Origin: Zygnema cylindricum
Lineage: Eukaryota > Streptophyta > Zygnematophyceae > Zygnematales > Zygnemataceae
Direction of reading: 5' to 3'
DNA length: 64,000 nucleotides
Assembly: GCA_037447655.1 (NCBI GenBank)
Contig: JBBHKE010000367.1
Span: forward strand, 62,001 to 126,000
Made by a program: the position numbers and the translations under genes
Shown here: one piece after another, positions 1 to 12,252 of the stretch
Numbering within the stretch: the stretch's first letter is position 1
Layout of the letters: each line of letters starts with the position of its first letter
Notes under the pieces: model-generated
The model's database searches: none
Told to the model about the DNA's origin: nothing
The model's input: only the letters and a program-made list of their open reading frames with translations

Positions 1-1080
1 TTGAACCCACGATATGATTTCCGGTCGTCGAATCTTTTCGCACGTGTGAAATTTAAGCCGGCTCCTGACGTGGCTCAAAAGTTGAAAGAAAAAAAGAGAT
101 GACTTGGCACGAGGGATAAATGACAAATTTTGCGAAACAAGCGACGCAGCGAAATGTCTTCAAAAGTTCAAATGTGAATTGACGACTTTCACTATTAAAA
201 GTACCACCAAAAAAAAAAGGAAAAAAAACTAGAAAAACAAAATAGGTTAAAGGTTAAAGGTTTTCAGGTTTTTTTGGTTAACCACAAAAGGTTTTGATGC
301 TGACATATTAAGTTTCATCGATAAAGACAAAACCGTGCCAAAAATCGTGCATCGGGACGTGTCAAGCGGCCTCATAACGTAGCGTCACCCGAGACATGAC
401 AAGACATGCACGGACGAGAGAAGCCAAAATGAATGGATAATGATTTGACGCCACGTGGAATATCTCGACGTCGCAACTTTCCACGACAAAATCGGGACCA
501 CAGGATCGCAACAATAATGCGTACGGTCAGCTCGTCCTTCGATAGCCGTAAACGAACTCTCAAAACTTGTCCCAACGGCCACTTTTGTAAATAAAGGTTT
601 TGGGATGCGTAAATTATGACTTGCTGGATTCGCACGATATAATGGACGTACAAAATGCGTACTTTTGAATTGGTCCAGATTTAAGTGACAGATTTCTGAC
701 AATGATAGTGACGTCGAACACAGTACGGACACGCGCATTTTGGATTCCATCTTGTTTTTTCGAAATTTACGGTGATTGTCCGAAGCGGTTGACCGTACGG
801 CGATTGCTTAAGGCGAAACGTACGAAAAGTGCGAACGGTCAAATTGACGTTCGCCGATTCGCTGTAAAATGCACGAAAGACGGTTAGTTCAGTTCTTGCT
901 ACGACTACAGTACGGTAGTGAAGTCCTTGACTCGGTTCCCACCTTTGAAGAAAAAGAAAGAAAAAAAAAGAAAACTGTTTCCCAAAGTCAAATCCGTAGT
1001 CGCTCCGAATCTTCACGTTTTAAGAAGAAGAAAGAAAACGAAAGAAAAACGAAGAAACTGCTTTCCAAAGTCAAATCAGT
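1..1080. other. Window start, no gene recognised
   Basis: Low-GC sequence with A-rich runs and CGTACGG/CGTACGAA words. Short overlapping frames on both strands have no domain or splice support. Confidence 0.4.
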
Positions 1081-1082
1081 AA

Positions 1083-1862
1083 GGGTGCGTCTCTATGTAC
1101 TTCAAACTTAGAGATTTTTTTTTGTTGTTTAGCGCAGATCCGGCGGACTCCAATTTCTCAGTGACTGCGACAAGTTTGAGATTTGGAGAGAGAAGTTAGA
1201 GGTAGACTGCCTCGGCTTCTTTCTATATTTCTATTTAGACCTAGAAAATACTAATAAATCCATTAGTTTCTACAGATGACCCACGTCATTTTTCGTAACT
1301 GCTTGTGACGTCGCGTGATTTTTCGTGACATTGTAGACCTACCGCCCTCCAGCGTGTGACGTTTCACGGTTGAAGAAGATGCGTTTTGACTTTGCGTCTA
1401 TTGTCGGCTCGACGTGAAATGGCATCGGAACCTTGAGACCCTGCAAAAAAAAAATCCGTACCGGATAGAAACGGACAAAACAAAGCAAACTGTGTACTTC
1501 TATTTGTCGTATTACACAAAAACGGACAAAACATTGCGAATCGCGTACACTTCCACGTCGCTTGAAATCATTTGAACTTTTTCAACAAAACATTACACGT
1601 GCGAATACGTGTTCCTATTTGTTTATATAAAATCCCTAATTTTAAAACACATCGGCCCTGTATTTTAAAGATAAGGTTGAAGATGACGTTTTTTGTCGTC
1701 GAAGTGGGTCGAAGAACATAAGACGACAAGATGTAGTACATTTTAAAATCGATGATGACGCAAAATGTACTTCTCTTTTTTTCTATTTTATTGTACGGTT
1801 GATGCTTACGCGGTACGGCTCTAAGTTTGACAGGAAAACGACAGAAAAAAACCCTTACTTAA
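1083..1862. mobile_element. Non-autonomous TIR element (GGGTGCGTC family), truncated right end
   Basis: Left end TAA/GGGTGCGTCTCTATGTACTT, then the family GCGCAGATCCGGCGGA box and internal sequence parallel to 24392-25157. It stops at AAAACCCTTACTTAAG just before the expected GACGCACCC terminus. Non-coding. Confidence 0.7.
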
Positions 1863-2105
1863 GATCCATCTAAATATCGAATCTTGACCTTAGAAGAAAA
1901 AGAAAGAAAAAGAAAGAAACAGTTTTCCAAAGTCATATCCATCGTCGATTTGAATATACAATCTTCACCTTGGAAGAAAAAGAAAGAAAAAAAAACAAAG
2001 TAAAAAAAAAGCATCGATCTTAACTTCGGATCTTCTTCCACTAACTAAAAAATGCCACGTTGCCTTTGTTAAAACCTTTCAAATCCTACTTCCCGACTTC
2101 TAGCC

Positions 2106-5100
2106 ATGGCTTCCACCATGATCATCCTTACAGTCCTCATTATCGCATGCCACGTGGCACTCGCAATGGGATATTACTTCGGACCCATACGTGACCCAGA
2201 GTGTAAGCGTTCCCCTCTCCCCCTTCTTTCCTCCCTAGTCTTTGTCTTCACACGTGCAAAACCTAGCTGCTATTCGCTCCTCTGATTCGGTTGCCGGTGC
2301 CGTACGGCTGCTGCAGATTCGGCTCTGGCGGCCGTACGGGCGGCTCTCAAGAATCCCGAGAACTTCCCCGGGATCCAATGCGCCGGCGAGCGCTACTTCG
2401 CCTGCAGCGACTCCGGCCGCGTCACATGGGTGTGAGTGGCTGCTGTTGACGTACGATAATTGTACCGATCACTATCCGGATCCGCACTAAATATCTAAAT
2501 AAGAAGGACTCACCGTTCTTAATATCCGGGCTCCTGGCGCAGTGGTTAGCGCGTTCACAGCTACAGTGGAAGGTCTCAGGATCAAATCCTGGCCGTCGGC
2601 TCATCATTCTCTATATTCGGGATCTCGTTCATTCTATCCCCGATTCTAAGAATAAATTCCGGCTAAAATTCGCAGTGACTTTGGTATTGGTACAGTAGCA
2701 TGGCTTGGGTTAGTTGTGAGTCGGTACCGTACATTGGTGTGCACTCTTGCTATAAGACTCTGGTAACGTGCTATGAATCCATTACATTTCGCAGTAAGTT
2801 TCGCATTGAGGCCGGTGTGGCGTGGTTTGCGTGTGAGTGGTTACCGCAATGTGCACTCTTGCTATGAACTCTACTGTTGACTCTACTTTGTTGCTATGAA
2901 CTCGTAGTAATTCGCACACTAGATTTCGGTAGCGTGGTTTGCGTGTGAGTGATTTGTCGCAGAGTGCACTTCAAATCCGGGATTCGGCATTTCCCACACT
3001 AGGGAAAATTGAGCCGGCCAGGGCTCAAACATAGAAACTGTGAACGCACTAACCATTGTGCCACCAGCGCAATGTAGAACCTGGCGGATCCGTACATATT
3101 TATTTGGGGCGGCCTCGAGTATGGTATTACCATATTCTACCCCGTATTGAACCGGCATCCACGTGCCAATCCAACACCTCCCGCTGGCTCCAATACCATG
3201 TTAGATTTCCGCGAGATTCGGGATGTTAGATTTCCGCGAGATTCGGGATGTTAGATTTCCGCGAGATTCGGGATGTTAGATTTCCACGAGATTCGGGGTG
3301 TTAGATTTCCGCGAGATTCGGGATTCGGCATGTCCCATACTGGGGAAAATTGAGCTGGCCAGGGCTCGAACCTGGGACTTTTCACTCAACAGTGAAAGTG
3401 CTAACGAACCACTGTGCCACAACCTCGATGTAGAGCCTACAGCTCGATGTAGAGCTTGGCGGGTCCGTACCCATTCATTTCGGGCGGCTTTGAGTATGGT
3501 ATTACCATATTATACCCCATATTGAATCGGCATCCACGTGTGAACTTTGCACTAAATTCTGTGTTGAGTCAGCACACCAAATTTTGCATTAAATTATTAT
3601 TCTTTGGCTTTGTGCTCTCTCAACTGCTATGATTACGCATTGAATCTTGCACTCAATTTTGCACTTACTGCGTGAACTCTCGACTATGATGAAACCCAAA
3701 TTCCTCAAAATTCACACTATGCGCACTAAATTGCGCACTGATTTCTGATTATAGGGCAGGGTGTGCTCTATGCCAAGATGTCATTTTGCGGCGCGGGATG
3801 GAGAGGGGCAATGGGAGGGGTTGGTGGGGGAGGAGGGAGAGGGAGAGTGAGAGACTTAGTTCAACGAGCATTAGGAGGGAGTTTAGATACCTAGATGTGA
3901 ATAATGAGAGCGGAGGGAAAGGAAGCGGAAGGGATGGGGAAAGAGGAGGGAGGGGAGGAAGAACGGAGGGACTTACTCCACAATCAATTTTGGGGGGAAG
4001 GGGGAAGGGGGTGAAGAGTATGTAAAAATATATATGGGCCTTTAGGAGATGGAGGGAGGGAGAAAAAGGGGGGCAGGGGGGGGTCTAAAGATCTTTTCGG
4101 ATTTCTCTTCTAAAGAAGGGAAGGGAGGGAGAGGGGAGAGGGGAGAGGGGGGTGGGAGAGGGGAAAGAGGGGAGGGGGGAGGGGAGAGAATGAAAAACTT
4201 TTTGAACAACCAAAGGGAGGGTGTGCAGGGATCTGTCCGGGTTGGGATTGGTGGGACCCATTGCTCCGGAGATAGGCCTACTGAAGAACCTGAGGACCTT
4301 GTGAGTGAGCAGTGGGCTTGGAGAGAGAGGGAGAGGGATGGCAACGTAATATGTGTATAAGGTTGACTCACATGTGCACAAATATGTGATGTGAATGTTT
4401 TGAGTGTTTTGTTTTGCTTTCGCTTCTGAGTGGTTGGGCAGTCGGAGTAATTCCCGTGATAATCGTTTAGTGATTTTATCAAAAAAAGTCAATTTGGAAA
4501 GTATCACTAGAGGGTGAAAAATTGTCGACATTGAGGTCTTTTTTATTTGTCGCTGTGTGGGAGAATTTCCAGTGCTTCTTGAATTGTGAAATTTTTGGTT
4601 GAATACTCAATTTTTCATTGAATACAGAAAAGTAGTGAAATTGACACGAATGACAGTTTTCCTGCACGAATTTAGTATTTAAAAATATTAGGACACTTTC
4701 TTTGAAGGTGTGTTTGTCTCCCTTCCATTGTGTAAAATGGAGGTGAAATCGGTAAGTTACGTCGTTAAAACGCACACCATCATGTTTATCATACTTTTTG
4801 AGCGTGCTTGTGAATTAAACCATTTAAATGGATTCACAAAGTATTTGGAGTCTAAAATTTCTTAGAGTTGAACCTTGCACCTAAACTGATCGGGAGGCAC
4901 TTTGAAAAGAGGGTTGGTGGGTTGCGGATTTTTAATGCCACAGATTGTTATATGACAACCAGTTCTATGGACGTATACCATCATCCATTGGTAACCTGAC
5001 AAATCTTCAACAATTGTAAGACATGACACTATGGTTATGTTACGCATCAGAAGTGTAATTTAAGCTGCTATGGTCTCGAAGAATTACTTGACATATCACG

Positions 5101-8100
5101 CTGTTGTTATGATACGTGTCAAAATTGTACCTTAAATTGATATGGTTTTAAAACGTGTGGATTGGAAATTGTGAGACATAGAGCACTATGGTTATGTTAC
5201 AAATTAAAAGTGCACTTTAAAATGTTATGGTTACGAAGCATTGTGAGACATGATACTATGGTTATGTTATGCATCAAATGGTACTTTAGCTTGGTACGGG
5301 TTCAAAAAATTGGTTGACATATGTCACTGGGGTTATGTTACGCGGAAAAGATATCCTATTAATTGTTATGGTTTTGAAGAATTATGAATTGACATTGTGG
5401 TTATGTTACGCGTCTAAAGTGTACTCTAATTGGTTGGGTTCGTAATGGAGGAAGAAGAGGCCAAGGATTCACAAGGAAAATATGAGATAAAAAATCATTA
5501 ATAATAATAGATATTAAAAATAGGGAATCATAAAAAATATATAATGATATTAAATATATAATTAGTATTTCCTAAAAGATAAACTTGTGACCTCTAATGA
5601 TGAAAAAAAAAATGTCTTTTGTTTGTCTTTTGTTTTTCCATTGAAAAGGAACTGTAAAAATGAAAGTTAAAGTATCGATTTTTTTCCATTCACTATGCAA
5701 ATCGGTCCATTTTGCCCCTTTGAGTAACTGCCTAGATATGGGAGGGAAAAATTTAAACTCTGGTGGCTTGGTAGAAGACTGATCGAAGTTGGATTTTTTT
5801 TCAATATTTTATTGCATATCGAAATAAAGTTATAGCCTTTCAAAGTGACCAAACAAACTTAAACATTTTTACAATTTTACAAACTTTCTTTCCTTTTTGT
5901 CACCCTTTTTCGAGAAAATGTTTTTTGTATTCTAAGCAGTCGTAAACTGATTTTGTTGAGGTCATGTTATTAACATTTTAAATTGACATAATTTCATATA
6001 AATTGAGCAAATGAGGGACGGATATTTATTAAGCAGGGGGAGCGAACAGGAGGGGGAGGTGAGGGTCCTGAGGCGGTGTTGTGGGGAAGGAAGGTATGCA
6101 ATCAAATACACTTGTATGTGAAAGTTTTGTTTTTCGATATCGACTTTTTCCCTTCATATTGAATCTTTCCACTTTTTGTTTCTATTTGTTTTGTGGACGC
6201 CCGTTGTTACAGAGATCTAGTCAGAAACCGGCTGACTGGAGGCATTCCACCGTCCATCTATCAACTAACATCCCTCCAAAGATTGTAAGAATGAATTCGA
6301 AATAAAACCAATAGTTAATTCAAGAATGGGGATGGACCTTGTTTGCAAATGTGCTAAAGGGGGCTTTCATCATTGAATATCGGTTGACACAGTATTTCGT
6401 CAGTATATTTTCCATTTCATCTATATTATGCATTGGAAAAATTGCCCGTTCATGTTTAAAGATGTATTGCAAAAAATTGACTTTGTAGGTGGATGGAAAA
6501 TGAGCGTGAGAGCACACTTCACAATTAAGAAGCTACTGGATGTTGGAGAGTGAAATGAAGCTCGTCCATCTGTCCTCCCTAAAGGATAATGATTCTGATG
6601 TCGAAATTGTGGAATCGAAAATGCAAGTGCCAGTTGCTTAGAAAGAGAGCAGTTAGCATTTGTAACGGTTGTGTCCTCTATGAGCTAATTGTAGAGAAAA
6701 TCTGTGGATGCACTGATAGGTGGTCAGTCTAGAATAAATTTCAGAGTCGTATTGCGGATAGGAGTGCAATTACAAAGGTTGCTAACAAAGGATTTTTTTT
6801 TTAATTGTATGCTGCGGATTGCATGAGAGAACAGGTCAAAAACTGTCCATTATTGGTCACTTGTCTACCAAATCTAGGACAGCCAATGGATGAGAATCAA
6901 AAAGTGGCTTGGATGGCCGCTTGCAGAATTTGGACTGAGAAGTAGAGGGCGGAAAGAACAGGCGTAGATACGAAATAAATCTAACGTGGGCAGCCAGATG
7001 AACCGCCTTGGAGGACGACCTAAAAATAAATTGCGTGTGTTGTGGAAAGAGTAGACACTAAAATGAGAGAGCGGGATTTATGGTAACGAAATACGCTCAA
7101 AATTTGGTGCAATACTCGGTTAATCTAATGTTTGTAATATCAAAACACGAAACGTTTAGTGTAAGCCTATTGTTTCTCGATCAGGGCTATTACCTTTAAA
7201 ATCGTTTTCCTTTTAGGAGTCTTCTCATGGATTCTGACGCATCAATATACCATTTGTCGTTTCCAATGGCTGGCCACCTGTGCAGTTCTGTTAATGAAAA
7301 CTATTTGACCGGACCGACCAATGGACATCCAGGTTGTGTCAACTTGGAATTTAATTGCCTGTTTGGCTCAAGCCTCCCATCAAGATGCGAATCCCAATAT
7401 CAACGCAACGTAAGCGAATGTGTAGCTTTCTGCAATGCGACCCAAGTCGGAGGAGCTTGTGGTGGAGGCGGTAACTGTGTTACTGGTACGGATGGGATAA
7501 CGCCGGCATGTGCATGCGAACAAGGATACAATAATCAATTCAACAAATACACGTGCGAACGTAAGTCCTCTTTGGCAAGATGGTGAAAGTTCTTCTCAAA
7601 AACCTATCAACAAGTTACAAACAAAGATTAGCCTATTCTCGTGTTTGATGTTTTATAACTAATCATGTGCAACAGCGATTCTCTATATGATAAAAAATGT
7701 TAGGACAAAACGTTTCAAGCATTGTGTTTTCGTTGATACGTTTCACACATTTAACTTAACCTCTTTTCACAATGTGTCGTCCGTTTCCATTTAAAGACGA
7801 ATTTCCATAATTTTCAATCTGTTTTTTCTTTTTTTAGCAATTTTAAGTTGATATAATTGTAGTAAAAAGTGATATTGCTGGCGGATGCCGTTACTTTTGC
7901 TAAACTATTTTGGTTCCTAAACTGATTTTGGGAATATTTTACGGTTTTTTCTTCAATTACAGATGAAAAGTCAGGCGAAAAACTTATAGCATTTGTAACC
8001 ATACTACTTGACAGTTGAAAATGTCAAGAATGTAATTTTCCAAAAAATAGATCAAAACAGGTTGTTTGGAAGGGTTAGTGAGAGTTAATGGTTCTTATGG

Positions 8101-11065
8101 TTTCCCATTTGTAAAGAGATGCAACAAACGCGGTCGATATCTTTGGGTGCGATTGCCAGTAAATGAATTTTTGCAAAGAGTATATTTCTGAAAACTTTCG
8201 TGTTAAGAAGAAGAAAGCAAGAGTTCATATGTTCATTTGTGTTTCATTTCTTCACTTGATGGAAAGTAATTTTGAATAAGATTCCTTTTTAAACGGAATG
8301 AACTTGAGATTAGAACAAACCATACGATATAAAAGATTTGGTCAGCGTGTAGTTATGCTTTCTAGTCACCACACTGCCCCCACACTGCCCATCCCTATTA
8401 GAGTTTAATCAATCTTATTTAAGTGAGTATTGCTATAATTTAAAATCATAAATCAGTCTTGATAACACGATTTAATCTAGTGTTCGGTATGACCCACATA
8501 GTGAAACATAATTGATTGAAGTAAATTCTGATAAAAATGGTAACACTAATAATTCACCAACTCTAGTAGCAAGGCGCGGTGTGGTTGATCTCTTAACTGC
8601 TAACCGATTTTGAAATTGATCTTCTTCTAAAATTTATACGAATTATATAAAGCTAAATAGTAAAGTATTGGTGTATCGTTAAATTTCCTATCGAGATAAT
8701 TCTGATAACCGATATTATCGGTTATCAAACAGGAAGGAGGCGCGGTATATCGCTCTGAGATGAATAACTTTCTTAACGGCGATATATATGTAAATATATG
8801 TATTATATCCAAGAACTATTTAGTCTTATACTGTCTACAGTGTATAGTATGTCATGTCACGTATCATCATCAGGTCTGTACTAACTCTAGTCCAGACTGC
8901 GCTGCTCTTAAGTACAAAAAGTCGTACTTTATAAGACCACAGGGCCGAAATTTTACCGGGAAAGTACAAAACAATATTTGTCTCTCCGAAAGTTACCGTT
9001 ATATTGTGTTCAATATTGCATGTGCATGTAGATGTAGTATACTTTGTTACTGAGAGATACATTTTATTGGCCTTTTTCTTACGTGAGAATCTTGTTTCGT
9101 GAATGCACACATGGTATTGATTTGTTTTGTTCCCTCAGTAACCACGTTGACTGCGACATCATTGTATTAAACATATTAATGAGAAACTATATTCATTGTA
9201 GACGGGTATTTACTATTTAGCATGCATTTTCTTTGTAAACAATGTCTTGTATTATTTCAGAGCATTTATTTTGCTTCTCACTTTCGATCTTTACAAATGT
9301 AATTTTTAACATCCATAATTTTTTCTCTAATTAAGTAAAGAAAAACAATTTTAGGCTAGAAGCATTCTGTGAAAGGGGTATGAGGGCATAAAACTCTAAA
9401 AGCTCTCGATAGTTATGTCTCGACATATCGAGCCGATATACCGGCACATATTGCGATGATACCCTTACCGTTGTATCGAACCGATAAATCGGTAGGTCAA
9501 AAAAAGTTACATGTGGATTATCGATAAGAGCATACAGATACGCAACACTAAAATAAACAAACAAAAGAAAACCGTGTCTCAAGAAATTTATATAACTGAT
9601 GTTTTCTTTACGCCTCAAAACGAGTAATACTGCTACAAAATGATGAGGTGGATGGATTATTTCTTGTAGAGCTTTAAAAAGATATTCTTGTCATTTATCT
9701 TTTCTAACTTTTATTCTCACCCTTTCTTTTGTCCCTTTTTGTTTTCTTCGTAGTGCAAAAGTCACCACCGCCACCAAAGAAACCCCCCTCACCTCCGTCT
9801 CCCTCGTCCCCTCCCTCTCCACCTCCCCCGCCCCCTCCCTCTCCCCCACCCTCTCCCCCACCCTCTCCACCTTCTCCCCCACCCTTTCCACCTTCTCCCC
9901 CACTCCCTCCTCCTGGATTCTGTACCTTCCGAGATGGATGGGCAATTTGGGGGCAGGACATCAATGGTTACAATGGGGTAATCCTGATATCTAAAGAACG
10001 CTGTTGTGAACTTTGTAACAACGTTACAAAATGCATTGCTTTTACTTACTTTCCCGGAACCAAGAAATGCTGGTTGAAATCCTCCGTCGGCACGAATGTT
10101 ACTAATGTTGGCCAAGGTTCTGCATTTTCCGGATTTTCTGGAGGTACTTTAAAATTTCCTTTGTGTAAATAAACTTTGTATGCGTTCTATACCATTAACT
10201 TTTCTCGAATATTCATCTTGAATGTCAGCCTTTGTGGTTTCTTTAAAAAAAATTGCTTGTTAATAAACTCGAACGCTCGAGCTGTATCGGGGCCCATTTG
10301 GTGAATGTTGGCCATGAATCCGCATTTTTGGATTCTTGAATGAAAGGTTTTCGTTAGCTTGGAAACGACGCTACAACCAAGGATCTATCTCATATTTCTC
10401 ATGAAAGCATTAGACCCGGCTTTAAATTTGGCGTTGATTAGGATAGAAATGCAATTATCGCCAGTTGTAAGTGAAGCATAAAACCGCTAACTTGTTAAGA
10501 CTTTTACATGTGTACTTGACTAGCATTTGACTAAGATGCGAATTTCCCTTTGTTTTTTATCTTTCTATTTTTTACAGACAATGTTGCTCTCAACCGACCT
10601 GCGTTTATGAGTCACCCATATGAGAGTAGTGGATACCCTTTTTTGATTATAGACGAACCTGAATTTGGAGTCGACGGCGACGCCTGGGGAGACGTTTTCC
10701 ACACAAACAGCTATGACTCTTGGTGGAGGGTTGACTTGGGAGCTGTAATCCTAGTAGATAATGTGCAACTTTATAATCGACCTTGTTGTGGGCCACCAGT
10801 TCCATGTGACATTTGTCAAAAGAGGCTGAACGGTGTCCAAGTATGGTTAGGAAATAATGTTGAGATCTGGAATGCAGAAGGAAATGCGGAATGCGACCCC
10901 ACACGTGTATTCAGTCTTGAAAGTGGTTCTTATGGTTTCCCATTTGTAAAGAGATGCAACAAACGAGGTCGATATCTTTGGGTGCGATTGCCAGTAAATG
11001 AATTTTTGCATCTTACGGAAGTGAGAGTGCTTCGTAAAGGTATGGTTCAAAGAGTATATTTCTGA
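2106..11065 (+). CDS. Secreted LRR / Cys-rich / Pro-rich / PAN / F5-8C lectin-like protein, left copy (8 exons)
   Basis: Predicted exons: 2106-2202, 2317-2431, 4229-4300, 4944-5015, 6213-6284, 7217-7560, 9754-10143, 10578-11065. All introns are GT-AG, phases agree throughout, and the frame is 549 residues ending in TGA. The start gives a signal peptide (residues 1-20, ending HVALA). Residues 33-70 form a Cys-containing LRR cap ending GRVTW. Residues 71-142 are three plant-type LRRs (cores GPIAPEIG, GRIPSSIG, GGIPPSIY), one per 72-bp phase-2 exon. Residues 143-257 are Cys-rich with an EGF-like end (CGGGGNC...CACEQGY). Residues 258-311 are a Pro/Ser linker like algal cell-wall proteins. Residues 312-387 are a PAN/apple-like module (CCELC, AFTYFPGTKKCWLKS). 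The rest is an F5/8C, F-type lectin-like module (NVALNRPA, WWRVDLG, CNKRGRYLWVRLP). There is no transmembrane segment or kinase, so a secreted wall or recognition protein is inferred. An alternative donor after 11039 could change the C-terminus. Domains are clear; function is inference. Confidence 0.72.
2530..2605 (+). repeat. tRNA-derived SINE head in intron 2
   Basis: A pol III split promoter is visible: box A CTGGCGCAGTGG at 2534-2545 and box B GGATCAAATCC at 2579-2589, spaced as in a tRNA. The flanks do not fold as a functional tRNA, so this is a tRNA-derived SINE or relic. Confidence 0.5.
2985..3175 (-). repeat. tRNA-derived SINE, copy 1
   Basis: On the minus strand, TGGTGGCACAATGGTTAG (box A) is followed by a box B-like TTTGAGCCC. 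A shared flank (GAGTATGGTATTACCATA, then GGCATCCACGTG) is repeated with copy 2 at 3330-3540. The two copies are direct repeats about 350 bp apart, separated by a 25-bp tandem array. Confidence 0.5.
3198..3325 (+). repeat. 25-bp tandem repeat, about 5 copies
   Basis: The unit ATGTTAGATTTCCGCGAGAT plus TCGGG is repeated five times with almost no divergence (one copy has ACGAG for GCGAG). It ends at the start of the second SINE, whose edge carries the same GAGATTCGGGATTCGGCAT sequence, so the array probably grew from the SINE edge. Confidence 0.85.
3330..3540 (-). repeat. tRNA-derived SINE, copy 2
   Basis: Minus strand: GTGGCACAGTGGTTCGTTAG (box A region) and GGTTCGAGCCC (perfect box B), followed by the CTGGCCAGCTCAATTTTCCC tail. 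Better preserved than copy 1. It lies inside intron 2 of the left LRR gene. Confidence 0.55.
3783..4195 (+). repeat. Purine-rich (G/A) tract in intron 2 of the left copy
   Basis: About 400 bp of GGGA/GAGG-type sequence just upstream of the LRR1 exon. The right arm has the mirror tract (pyrimidine on plus, purine on the gene strand) at about 61500-61960, so it predates the duplication. Open frames across it are low-complexity by-products. Confidence 0.7.
8084..9045 (+). repeat. Left-arm-specific duplicated segment (copy in the Cys-rich/PAN intron)
   Basis: This repeats 10917-11904 at high identity. It begins inside the F5/8C exon (GGTTCTTATGGTTTCCCATT) and runs through the stop and 3' flank into an hAT-like element. 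The exon part lacks about 39 bp (the HLTEVRVLRKGMV block). The right arm lacks it, so it arose after the inverted duplication. Confidence 0.85.
8665..9550. mobile_element. hAT-like non-autonomous element, degenerate
   Basis: Ends in GATACGCAACACTA, close to the terminal repeat TACCGATACACAACACTA of the clear element at 49568-50389, and shares its TTATCG/CGATAA-rich subterminal sequence. The left terminus is eroded. No transposase frame. Confidence 0.45.
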
Positions 11066-11904
11066 AAAATTTCGTGTTAAGAAGAAGAAAGCAAGTGTTC
11101 ATATGTTCATTTGTGTTTCATTTCTTCACTTGATGGAATTTTTTTCTGAATAAGATTCCTTTTTAAACGGAATGAATTTGAGATTAGAACAAACCATACA
11201 ATATAAAAGATTTGGTCAGCGTGTAGTTATGCTTTCTAGTCACCACACTGCCCATCCCTATTAGAGTTTAATCAATCTTATTTAAGTGAGTATTGCTATA
11301 ATTTAAAATCATAAATCAGTCTTGATAACAGGATTTAATCTAGTGTTCGGTATGACCCACATAGTGAAACGTAATTGATTGAAGTAAATTCTGATAAAAA
11401 TGGTAACACTAATAATTCACCATCTCTAGTAGCAAGGCGCGGTGTGGTTGATCTCTTAACTGCTAACTGATTTTGAAATTGATCTTCTTCTAAAATTTAT
11501 ACGAACTATATAAAGACAAATAGTAAACTATCGGTGTATCATTAAATTTCCTATCGAGATAATTCTGATAACCGATATTATCGGTTATCAAACAGGAAGT
11601 AGGCGCGGTATATCGCTCTGAGATGAATAGCTTTCTTAACGGCGATATATATGTAAATATATGTATTATATCCAAGAACTATTTAGTCTTATACTGTCTA
11701 CAGTATATAGTATGTCATGTCACGTATCACAATCAGGTCTGTACTAACTCTAGTCCAGACTGCGCTGCTCTTAAGTACAAAAAGTCGTACTTTATAAGAC
11801 CACAGGGCCGAAATTTTACCGGGAAAGTACAAAGCAATATTTGTCTCTCCGAAAGTTACCGTTATATTGTGTTCAATATTGCATGTGCATGTAGATGTAG
11901 TATA
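10917..11904 (+). repeat. Partner of the left-arm duplicated segment
   Basis: Contains the true 3' end of the F5/8C exon and about 840 bp of 3' flank, including a truncated hAT-like element rich in CGATAA/TTATCG words. It stops at 11904, where it is fused to the Pro-rich exon. The copy at 8084 continues past this point (to the GCAACACTA end at 9550). Confidence 0.85.
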
Positions 11905-12252
11905 CCACCTCCTCCTTTTCCCCCTCCACCTCCCTCTTCCCCTCCACCTCCCTCTCCCCCTCCACTTCGCTCTCTCCCTTCCTCTCCCCCTCTCTCTTCG
12001 CGTCCCCCTCACCCCCGCCCTCCCTCTCCTTTTCCATCAACCTCTCCCTCACTAGTGCAAAAGTTGCCACTGCCACCAAAGCAGTTGTCCCCTTCTCAGC
12101 CTTCAAAGCCCCCTCCTCAAATACCTCGCTCTCCACCTCCAACTCCACCAAAACGACCACCACCGCCTCCCTCTCCTCTTCCTTCTCCCTCTTCCCCTAC
12201 CACTCTCCCTCTCTCTCCTTCTCCCCCACCCCGCTCGCTCCCCCCTCCTTGA
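11905..12252 (+). pseudogene. Left counterpart of the Pro-rich terminal exon, 5' part lost
   Basis: This stretch aligns with the right Pro-rich terminal exon (shared VQKLP, QPSKPPPQIPRS and PKRPPPPPSP blocks, then a stop codon), but its 5' part and acceptor are replaced at about 11905 by a duplicated transposon-derived segment. The only AG just upstream (ATGTAG) would put it out of the Pro frame and give a Leu/Pro-rich tail stopping near 12055. The left gene has therefore probably lost this C-terminal option. The long open frame from 11623 across the junction is a by-product of the fusion. Confidence 0.45.

Noticed and set aside
2517-2605. Functional tRNA gene at the SINE head
   Set aside because: Box A and box B are present, but the acceptor and anticodon stems do not pair.
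9691-10115. Gly/Glu-rich minus-strand frames opposite the left Pro-rich exon
   Set aside because: Antisense of CCN-repeat coding sequence; the plus-strand exon has splice sites and domains.
2106-11065. LRR receptor kinase
   Set aside because: No transmembrane helix or kinase motif follows; the coding sequence ends after the F5/8C module.
11623-12252. 209-residue plus-strand frame as an independent gene
   Set aside because: It spans a recombination junction between an hAT-like fragment and the Pro-rich exon; no promoter or domain supports it.
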